From an uncultured Eubacteriales bacterium (GTDB lineage: Bacteria > Bacillota > Clostridia > Eubacteriales > Anaerofustaceae): 12,042 nt of DNA. The position numbers were made by a program, and so were the translations under genes. Numbering within the stretch: the stretch's first letter is position 1; each line of letters opens with the position of its first letter. The notes under the pieces are model-generated. The model did not search any database and was not told the DNA's origin. It worked only from the letters and a program-made list of their open reading frames with translations. Below, one piece after another: positions 7,010 to 12,042 of this stretch. Location: assembly GCA_902796565.1 (NCBI GenBank), contig CADBPP010000094.1, positions 1 through 12,042 on the forward strand. The letters are read 5' to 3'.

Positions 7010-7020
7010 AATACATGTAT
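6989..7020. promoter_or_regulatory. Twin palindromic operators, probably for the GntR-type regulator
   Basis: CATACATGTATG (6989-7000) is a perfect 12-bp palindrome. ATACATGTAT (7011-7020) is a 10-bp copy of its core. The centres are 21 bp apart, two helical turns, so two dimers would bind the same face. Site 1 lies between the -10 and -35 boxes of the regulator's promoter; site 2 is just upstream of the -35 box. Confidence 0.75.
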
Positions 7021-7044
7021 GACATCTTATCGGTAAAACTATAA

Positions 7045-7082
7045 AATCGAAAAAGAAGCGGCGCGTTCGGAGGAACGCGCCG
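7045..7082 (-). terminator. Terminator of the MFS-SDR-SDR-ABM operon
   Basis: A perfect 10-bp stem (7059-7068 with 7073-7082, CGGCGCGTTC and its complement) has a GGAG/CTCC loop. On the minus strand it is followed by CTTC and five T. It lies 12 bases after the stop of the ABM gene. Confidence 0.88.
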
Positions 7083-7094
7083 TAGTATCTGTCC

Positions 7095-7397
7095 TCAGAT
7101 GAGCACTTCGCTCGGATAGAGCTCGGGGGGAGCGCTGGCGGCTGCCTCCATGACCTTTCCGAACTCGAATACCAGGTCTCCTTCTTCGTTGGCATGGGCT
7201 ACATGTGCCTCGAAGTTTGCCTTGGTCTCCCATCTTTCGGTGACGATCAGAATATCATCCCTGCCTTCGGGCTGTACGATGTTGTAGGAAAGATTTCCTT
7301 CCTGCATCCTGGTCTCCTTTGCGATTATGAGACCGGCCTTGATGACTTCATCCTTGCACTCGGGCTTGATGTGTGAAACTGAAATGCACTGATACAT
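7095..7397 (-). CDS. ABM-family (YgiN-like) putative quinol monooxygenase
   Basis: A 100-residue protein of the antibiotic biosynthesis monooxygenase (ABM) fold, a dimeric ferredoxin-like barrel. Recognisable features are the N-terminal strand with SHIKPECKDEV, the mid strand LIVTERWETKANFEAHVAHAN (ExW at 54-56, H65 and H68) and total length. YgiN-type members act on quinols or other aromatic or enolic compounds, but many members of this fold have unknown or non-oxygenase roles. In an anaerobe an isomerase, lyase or decarboxylase-like role is as likely. The RBS GGGAGGA is 4 nt before the ATG. It is the last gene of the operon, 11 nt after the SDR1 stop, so it should act on the same substrate as the dehydrogenases. 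Confidence 0.8.
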   Translation of the reverse strand: MYQCISVSHIKPECKDEVIKAGLIIAKETRMQEGNLSYNIVQPEGRDDILIVTERWETKANFEAHVAHANEEGDLVFEFGKVMEAAASAPPELYPSEVLI

Positions 7398-7408
7398 ATC
7401 TTCCTCCC

Positions 7409-8173
7409 TTAGATGAGTCTTCTTCCGCCGTCAACGAACAGGCTCGTGGCGTTGCAGAAGTCAGCCTCATCGGAGAGCAGGTACAGAGCGGCATGGGCGA
7501 TCTCGTCCACTGTTCCGAGCCTGGGCACGGGGGTACCGTTCTCGATGGAATCCTTTGCCCACTCTCTGATCTCGGGATTCTCGAAAGCTCCGGCCAGGAT
7601 GAGTCCGGGGCATACCTCGTTGCAGCGGATGCCGTCACGGGCATACTCGAGAGCAACGGTCTTGGTCAGGTTGCCGATGGCAGCCTTTGCCAGTGAATAA
7701 ACGCCTACTCCGGGAACGATCTGCTCCTTGGTCACGGAGTTGATGTTGAGGATCTTTCCGCTCTTCTGGGGGAGCATGTAGTCGAGAGCATATCTGCATC
7801 CGAATACGTAAGCGCCCAGGTTGGTGTCGATCACCTGATGGTACTCTTCAACGGTCAGGTCCTTGAGAAGGATCTGGGGCTCGAGAGCTGCGTTGTTGAC
7901 CATGATGTCGAGTCTGCCGTAGGTCTTGACTGCCGTGTCGATCAGGTTCTTGATCTGAGCGAAATCGGAAACGTCGGTCTTTACGAACATTGCTTCTCCG
8001 CCGGCGGCCTTGATCTCATCGACTACCTGCTGTCCGAGCTCTTCTCTTCTTCCGCTTCCGACGACCTTCGCGCCCTGAGCCGCGAAGAGCTTTGCCATGG
8101 CCTTGCCGATACCTGAAGTCGTACCTGTGATGACGACTACCTTATCCTTTAATAAATCTACATACTGTCCCAT
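7409..8173 (-). CDS. Short-chain dehydrogenase/reductase (SDR1), classical type
   Basis: A 254-residue classical SDR. The cofactor motif TGTTSGIG is at 16-23, NNA at 93-95, the structural and catalytic Asn at 118, and the catalytic triad S146, Y159, K163 (YSLAK). It ends in the usual VDGG motif (247-250). The second Rossmann strand ends in GSGRR with no acidic residue, which favours NADP(H). The ATG at 8173 is preferred because AAAGGAG (8181-8187) lies 7 nt upstream; an upstream ATG at 8206 would add 11 residues and overlap SDR2. It should interconvert an alcohol and a ketone in the cytoplasm. The substrate cannot be told from sequence. It is similar in plan to SDR2 directly upstream, suggesting two successive oxidoreductions or two stereo-centres. 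Confidence 0.9.
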   Translation of the reverse strand: MGQYVDLLKDKVVVITGTTSGIGKAMAKLFAAQGAKVVGSGRREELGQQVVDEIKAAGGEAMFVKTDVSDFAQIKNLIDTAVKTYGRLDIMVNNAALEPQILLKDLTVEEYHQVIDTNLGAYVFGCRYALDYMLPQKSGKILNINSVTKEQIVPGVGVYSLAKAAIGNLTKTVALEYARDGIRCNEVCPGLILAGAFENPEIREWAKDSIENGTPVPRLGTVDEIAHAALYLLSDEADFCNATSLFVDGGRRLI

Positions 8174-8202
8174 AGTTGTTCTCCTTTTAATTAATATATT
8201 TA

Positions 8203-8991
8203 TCAATATCCTCTCTGGGCGTAGTCGATCAGAAGCGACGCGCCTGAGATATAGCTGGCTTCATCCGAGAGCAGGAAGAGCACCGGATAAGCTACTTCGA
8301 CGGGATCCGCGGCCCTTCCGCAGGGGATGAGGCTCTTGATGTAATCGAATCCGTCGGCGCCGGGACCTTCAAGCACCATCTCCGTGGCGATGAGTCCGGG
8401 CATAACGTTGTTGATGCGGATGTTTGCCTTGGTGTACTCGCTGGCTATGCAGTGGGTCATGTGGTTCATTCCGGCCTTGGTGAAGCAGTAGAGGGCTCCT
8501 CCGGGGATGGCGTTGTCGATGGCTGCCAGTGAAGTGTCATTGACGATGGCTCCGCCGCCCTGCTTTTCCATGATGGGGAGCACCAGCTGCATCATACGAA
8601 GATATGAATAGCAGTCGAGATCCGTGAAGGCTTCCCAGTCCTCCCTGGTCAGTTCAACGGTGGGCTTTGTGATGAGACGGCCCGCGTTGTTGAACAGGCA
8701 GTCGATCCTTCCGAAGGCCTTCATGGTCTCGTCAACGATCTTCTTGCAGTCGTCATCGTTGGTGACGTCGGCCTGTATGAAGAGTCCCTCACCGCCGTTG
8801 GCTTTGATCTCATCCAGGACAGCCTGTCCCTTCTCGGCTCTTCTGCCGCAGAAAGCGACTTTCGCGCCTTCCCATGCCAGCAGGATGGCTGTGGCCTTTC
8901 CAATACCGGAGGTAGCTCCCGTTACGATGGCTACCTTGCCGTCCATTCTGTGAAGTGACGGACGAAGCTTTACTTCAGGTTCTTTAGACAT
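8203..8991 (-). CDS. Short-chain dehydrogenase/reductase (SDR2), atypical tetrad
   Basis: A 262-residue SDR with an N-terminal extension of about 15 residues. The cofactor motif TGATSGIG is at 24-31, NNAG at 101-104, and the catalytic S154, Y168, K172 (YCFTK) are present. The second strand ends in FCGRR, favouring NADP(H). Two departures from the family are visible: where the conserved Asn of the tetrad is expected (xxNLxG), the sequence reads TDLDCYS, giving Asp126; and the usual C-terminal VDGG is replaced by LIDYAQRGY. It is probably still an oxidoreductase, since the Ser-Tyr-Lys triad is intact. The RBS AAGGAG lies about 9 nt upstream of the ATG. It is the second gene of the operon, 74 nt after the MFS gene and 29 nt before SDR1. 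Confidence 0.88.
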   Translation of the reverse strand: MSKEPEVKLRPSLHRMDGKVAIVTGATSGIGKATAILLAWEGAKVAFCGRRAEKGQAVLDEIKANGGEGLFIQADVTNDDDCKKIVDETMKAFGRIDCLFNNAGRLITKPTVELTREDWEAFTDLDCYSYLRMMQLVLPIMEKQGGGAIVNDTSLAAIDNAIPGGALYCFTKAGMNHMTHCIASEYTKANIRINNVMPGLIATEMVLEGPGADGFDYIKSLIPCGRAADPVEVAYPVLFLLSDEASYISGASLLIDYAQRGY

Positions 8992-9017
8992 GTTGTATTC
9001 TCCTTTTTTAATATAGG

Positions 9018-9042
9018 CCGTTCCCGCCCTGGGCGGGAACGG
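9018..9042 (-). other. Intercistronic stem-loop between MFS and SDR2 genes
   Basis: CCGTTCCCGCC (9018-9028) and GGCGGGAACGG (9032-9042) form an 11-bp perfect stem with a 3-nt loop. Neither strand has a T-run after it, so it is not a normal terminator. It may mark an mRNA processing site or protect the upstream MFS message from 3' decay, setting different levels for the transporter and the enzymes. Confidence 0.6.
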
Positions 9043-9065
9043 TTAAGATCGATGGTTTGTTTATA

Positions 9066-10298
9066 TTACTTGGATGCCTTTTCAGCCAGAGCCTTTGTTC
9101 CCAGTTCAGGCAGCAGGAACGCGAACACGCCCGTGAGCACGGCGCACACGCAGCCGTAGAGGATCATGGTGGTGAAGTTCGTTCCGTTGGCGTTGGTGGC
9201 CATGGGTGCCAGGACATAGGAGGGCAGGAAGAATGCTCCGGCCATCTGGATCGTGGTGATGAGTCCCGCGGCGCTTCCGGCGTTCATGGGGCCGATCTCC
9301 TCCAGCAGTGCGGGGTAACCCATGATGACGGGGATGGCACCGAAGCCCAGGAATGCTCCGACGGCGATCAGCAGTGCCATGACGATACCGTCACAGAATG
9401 CCCAGCCGACATATACCAGGACGGCGCCCAGTACCGAGAAGAGCAGTACGGAAGGACGGTTCTTTCCGAGCTTCGCGCAGATGCCGGGAACAGCGATGCT
9501 TCCGAGCGCTCCGCCGATGGTCAGGATGGTGGAATAAAGCGAGCACATTGCGGGAGTAGCCGCCTTTGCGGTCGCGAGAGCGTTCTGATAGTTGACGTTG
9601 AGCACCATCTGGAAGCCCATGGCGAAGGCTGCGGCGAGACCGATGATCCATACGTTCTTGCTCTTAAGGGCCTTCTTGAGGGGCTCGAGGACGGGCATGG
9701 GCGGGAAGTCGGGGGCTCCGGCGGGCTTTTCCTTAAGGAACAGGACCCACAGCAGGAGCATGACCGCGATGACTACGCTGCCCACGGTGCTGGCTGCCTT
9801 GAGGTTTCCGTTGAAGAGTGCGTTGGTGGTGGCGTTGGTGATGAAGCTTCCGAAGGAACCGGCTGCCATCATGCATCCCATTGCGACCGCCATCTCAGCA
9901 GGCGCGAACCATGCTGCGAAGAGCTTTGCGGAGCACATGCTCAGGAAGCTTCCTCCGAATCCGATGAGAAACATCGCCAGGAAGTACATGCCGTATGTCG
10001 AGGCATTGATCCTGAGGACCGCTCCGACGAGGGAGAGGGCCAGTGCGATGGTGCAGGTCTTCTTGGGACCTATCTTGTCGGCGATGACGCCGCCGATGAT
10101 GGCGAAAACGACGCCCACCAGCATCGCTGCCGTGGTCAGTGCCGAGAACTGGGCTACGCCGATGCCCAGGGTCTGAAAGAGTACAGGTACCATGGTGGAT
10201 GCGGTGATCTGGAACTGGGTGTAGGAAACGCCCGCGATAGAGCAGACTACCAGTGCCAGGAGCACCCATTTGTAACTGTTGCTGTTTTTGTTGTCCAT
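9066..10298 (-). CDS. MFS transporter, first gene of the SDR operon
   Basis: A 410-residue integral membrane protein with about 12 hydrophobic segments and a central cytoplasmic loop (about 196-220, rich in Lys/Pro), the normal plan of the major facilitator superfamily. The family A-motif between TM2 and TM3 is seen as GGVIADKIGPKK at 69-80. The ATG at 10298 has AAGGAG 6 nt upstream. It probably moves the substrate or product of the two dehydrogenases across the inner membrane; the direction and solute are unknown. It lies divergent to the GltA-like oxidoreductase across a 337-bp regulatory gap. Organic anion (NarK/OxlT-like) importers are the closest general type I can suggest, with low certainty. 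Confidence 0.85.
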   Translation of the reverse strand: MDNKNSNSYKWVLLALVVCSIAGVSYTQFQITASTMVPVLFQTLGIGVAQFSALTTAAMLVGVVFAIIGGVIADKIGPKKTCTIALALSLVGAVLRINASTYGMYFLAMFLIGFGGSFLSMCSAKLFAAWFAPAEMAVAMGCMMAAGSFGSFITNATTNALFNGNLKAASTVGSVVIAVMLLLWVLFLKEKPAGAPDFPPMPVLEPLKKALKSKNVWIIGLAAAFAMGFQMVLNVNYQNALATAKAATPAMCSLYSTILTIGGALGSIAVPGICAKLGKNRPSVLLFSVLGAVLVYVGWAFCDGIVMALLIAVGAFLGFGAIPVIMGYPALLEEIGPMNAGSAAGLITTIQMAGAFFLPSYVLAPMATNANGTNFTTMILYGCVCAVLTGVFAFLLPELGTKALAEKASK

Positions 10299-10357
10299 TT
10301 ATATCTCCTTGTGTTTTCATTAGATGTAGGAAAACAGACATCATACATCCTGGGGTA

Positions 10358-10386
10358 ATTCTATCATCACACTTCCGGAAAAGCAA
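10358..10386 (-). promoter_or_regulatory. Promoter of the MFS-SDR-SDR-ABM operon
   Basis: On the minus strand, TTGCTT (10381-10386) and TAGAAT (10358-10363) are 17 bp apart, and TG one base before the -10 box makes it an extended -10. The start should be near 10351, giving a leader of about 53 nt. Confidence 0.65.
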
Positions 10387-10510
10387 GCACAAAATGCAGC
10401 CGGTGTGATTTTTTAATAATGTTCCCGGATCGGATCATGCCCCGAAAAATGAGTTAAAATAAGGATATTTCGATTCGTACCGGACTCAGGGACAAAAAAA
10501 CACTTTACTC

Positions 10511-10539
10511 TTGATATTTTTCAGCGTCCGTGATAGTAT
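10511..10539 (+). promoter_or_regulatory. Promoter P1 of the GltA-like gene
   Basis: TTGATA (10511-10516) and TAGTAT (10534-10539) are 17 bp apart with an extended -10 TG at 10531-10532. The predicted start is near 10546, directly before the 19-bp element; the leader would be about 90 nt. Confidence 0.65.
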
Positions 10540-10585
10540 TCTAGCAGATGTATGATGTCTGTTTTTTAAAGCATATTTTGAAAGC

Positions 10586-10614
10586 TTCACATAACGATGA
10601 AATTTTCGTATAAT
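10586..10614 (+). promoter_or_regulatory. Promoter P2 of the GltA-like gene
   Basis: TTCACA (10586-10591) and a perfect TATAAT (10609-10614) are 17 bp apart. The start would be near 10621, right at the ribosome binding site, giving a very short leader. P2 lies downstream of the 19-bp element, so it might give basal expression free of control at P1. Confidence 0.55.
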
Positions 10615-10635
10615 ATTACACAAGGAGAGACCCCG

Positions 10636-12009
10636 ATGGAAAAGATACCCAGGACAGTAATGGCCGAGGAAGCGGCCGAAGTAAGAAAGAACGATTTTGA
10701 GCCCTTCATCCACGGCTACACGAAGGAGGAAGCTGTCAAAGAGGCGGGAAGATGCCTCAACTGCGTCAACGCCCGCTGCAGGATCGCATGCCCCATACAT
10801 AACGAGATACCCTACATAATGGAGGCCGTGGCGAAGGAGGACTTCACGGAGGCTTACGCTCTCCTCTGCGAGAATACGGTGCTTCCCGCCATCTGCGGCA
10901 CCGTATGCCCCCACGAGGACCAGTGCGAGGGAAGCTGCATCAACGGCATCAATGGCGAAGCCGTATGCATCGGAGGCGTGGAAAGGTTCGTCGCCGAGTG
11001 GGCCGAGAAGGAAGGCCTGACCAAAGCTGATAAGCCCCGCCTCAACGGAAAGAAGGCCGTTTGCGTAGGAGCGGGACCCGCGTCCATCTCCTGCGCCGAA
11101 GTGCTGGCGAAAAAGGGCTGGAAGGTCACGATCCTGGAGAAGGAAGACTACTTCGGTGGAGTGCTCTCCTGGGGGATACCCTCGTACCGCCTCGGAAGGG
11201 ACAAGATAGAAGCGAAGAAGGCCCTCCTCGAGAGCCTGGGAGTGGAGTTCGTATACGGTAAAAAGATCACCGATCTCTCGAAGCTGAGAAACGAATACGA
11301 CGCTGTGTTCCTCGGCACCGGAGCCACCATCTCCAACACCATGGGGATACCCGGAGAGGAGCTTAAGGGAGTCTATCCCGCTCCCGTGTATCTTTCATCG
11401 ATAAATCTCTCGCCGATTGAGTCCGACGGAAGACGCCGGTTCGATGAGAGCGGAAAGAAAGTACTGGTGGTGGGAGGCGGAAACGTCGCCATGGACGCCG
11501 CCAGGGACGCCGTGAGACTTCCCCAGACGGAAAAGGTATACATAGTATACAGAAGGACCGAAGCTGAGATGCCGGCATGCAATGCTGAACTGGAGGACGC
11601 GAAGGAGGAGGGAGTGGAATTCCTGACTCTACGTAACCCCGTGGAATTCGTCCCCGATGAGAACGGCAGGGTGGCAAAGGCCGTATGCGCCGTGATGGAG
11701 CTGGGAGAACCGGACGCTTCCGGAAGAAGGAGGCCCGTGGAGACGGAAGGGCGTATTACCCTCGATGTGGACACCGTGGTCATGGCTCTCGGATTCAACA
11801 ACGATCCTTCGATAGCGAAGGCCAACGGCGGCCTTGAAGCTGACAAGTGGGGATGCTTCATCGTGGATGAGCACTACCGCACGAGTTTTGACAACGTATA
11901 CGCCGGAGGGGACGCCCAGACGGGGGCCTCCACGGTGGTGAAGGCCATGAAGGCGGGCATCGCCGCTGCGAAGGACATGGAATACAGAAGGATCATCGGG
12001 GAACTGTAG
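10636..12009 (+). CDS. NADPH-dependent glutamate synthase small-subunit-like oxidoreductase
   Basis: A 457-residue flavo-iron-sulfur protein of the GltD/GltA/NfnL type. The N-terminal domain holds eight cysteines in two groups, C40-C43-C48-C52 and C87-C91-C97-C101, the ligands of two [4Fe-4S] clusters. The FAD site GAGPASIS starts at 145, the NADPH site GGGNVAMDAARDA at 280-292, and the C-terminal FAD contact is VYAGGDAQTGAS. It moves electrons between NADPH and an iron-sulfur or flavin partner. In glutamate synthase the partner is the large subunit, which is not next to it here, so it may serve another partner, or work alone as in many Clostridia and archaea. The ATG at 10636 has AAGGAG 8 nt upstream; an ATG at 10597 has no such site. 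It shares a control element with the divergent SDR operon, so it may supply or remove NADPH for the dehydrogenases. Confidence 0.88.
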   Translation: MEKIPRTVMAEEAAEVRKNDFEPFIHGYTKEEAVKEAGRCLNCVNARCRIACPIHNEIPYIMEAVAKEDFTEAYALLCENTVLPAICGTVCPHEDQCEGSCINGINGEAVCIGGVERFVAEWAEKEGLTKADKPRLNGKKAVCVGAGPASISCAEVLAKKGWKVTILEKEDYFGGVLSWGIPSYRLGRDKIEAKKALLESLGVEFVYGKKITDLSKLRNEYDAVFLGTGATISNTMGIPGEELKGVYPAPVYLSSINLSPIESDGRRRFDESGKKVLVVGGGNVAMDAARDAVRLPQTEKVYIVYRRTEAEMPACNAELEDAKEEGVEFLTLRNPVEFVPDENGRVAKAVCAVMELGEPDASGRRRPVETEGRITLDVDTVVMALGFNNDPSIAKANGGLEADKWGCFIVDEHYRTSFDNVYAGGDAQTGASTVVKAMKAGIAAAKDMEYRRIIGEL

Positions 12010-12014
12010 GAGAA

Positions 12015-12042
12015 ATGAAAAGCTTTCTTTTGATACCTAACC
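12015..12042 (+). CDS. Possible start of the next gene (cut by window end)
   Basis: An ATG at 12015 opens a frame reading MKSFLLIPN to the window edge. AGGAG at 12008-12012 overlaps the stop of the preceding gene but is only 2 nt from the ATG, closer than usual. The lack of a terminator after the GltA-like gene fits a downstream operon partner. Nothing can be said about function. Confidence 0.35.

Larger units (their letters stand above)
10331..10565. repeat. Inverted pair of identical 19-bp elements at two divergent promoters
   Basis: GATGTATGATGTCTGTTTT occurs at 10547-10565 on the plus strand and, exactly, at 10331-10349 on the minus strand. Each copy lies 7-8 bases downstream of an extended -10 box, at about +2 to +20 of its own transcript and in the same sense as transcription. 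This is a candidate shared operator or shared RNA leader element. It contains ATGTATG, a half of the palindromes at the gntR promoter. The 197 bp between the copies hold the two core promoters and no gene. Confidence 0.75.

Noticed and set aside
9057..10358. A 433-codon plus-strand frame opposite the MFS gene
   Set aside because: Its translation is rich in His, Asp, Gly and Cys with no domain, and the minus frame shows an MFS A-motif, about 12 membrane segments and a good ribosome binding site.
10578..10614. TTGAAA (10578) as the -35 box for TATAAT at 10609
   Set aside because: The spacing is 25 bp, too long; TTCACA at 10586 gives the proper 17 bp.
1..12042. Mobile elements, CRISPR arrays, tRNA/rRNA genes
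   Set aside because: No transposase or integrase motifs, no regularly spaced repeats, and no cloverleaf-like or rRNA-like stretch was seen on either strand.

Overview
The window looks like part of the chromosome of an anaerobic, Gram-positive-type Bacillota/Clostridia bacterium. The evidence is consensus sigma-A promoters, strong AGGAGG-type ribosome binding sites, AT-rich spacers between GC-richer genes, heavy use of AGG/AGA and ATA codons, and a YcsG-KipI-KipA-LamB gene set like that of Bacillus subtilis. The genus cannot be named from this sequence. I see no mobile element, CRISPR array, rRNA or tRNA.

Layout. (1) 2-241: the 3' end of a nucleoside/simple-sugar type ABC permease, closed by a terminator. 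(2) 370-6185, plus strand: a consensus promoter, then an Nramp-fold transporter (YcsG-like), an intercistronic terminator, and five tightly packed, mostly overlapping genes: pxpB (KipI), pxpC (KipA), a biotin carboxyl carrier protein, a biotin carboxylase and pxpA (LamB/YcsF). (3) 6270-6956, minus strand: a GntR/FadR-type regulator, convergent with the pxp operon, with two palindromic operators 21 bp apart on its own promoter. (4) 7095-10298, minus strand: a catabolic-looking operon of an MFS transporter, two short-chain dehydrogenases and an ABM-family (YgiN-like) protein. (5) 10636-12009, plus strand: a glutamate-synthase small-subunit-like NADPH/FAD/Fe-S oxidoreductase, divergent from the MFS operon. 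The next gene may begin at 12015.

How the parts work together. PxpA+PxpB+PxpC is the prokaryotic ATP-dependent 5-oxoprolinase (5-oxoproline to glutamate). PxpB and PxpC are also homologous to the carboxyltransferase part of urea carboxylase. Here they are co-transcribed with a biotin carboxylase and a biotin carrier protein, with no acetyl-CoA carboxyltransferase subunits (AccA/AccD) in the window. The operon could therefore encode a split, urea-carboxylase-like enzyme (BC + BCCP + KipI/KipA carboxyltransferase) feeding a LamB-type hydrolase, with substrate brought in by an Nramp-fold carrier that has lost the metal-binding motifs. This is the most interesting part of the window and is an inference from gene content.

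The second system is the SDR-SDR-ABM-MFS operon. Its promoter and that of the divergent oxidoreductase each carry an identical 19-bp element at the same place just after the predicted transcription start, so the two units are probably co-regulated. The substrate is unknown.
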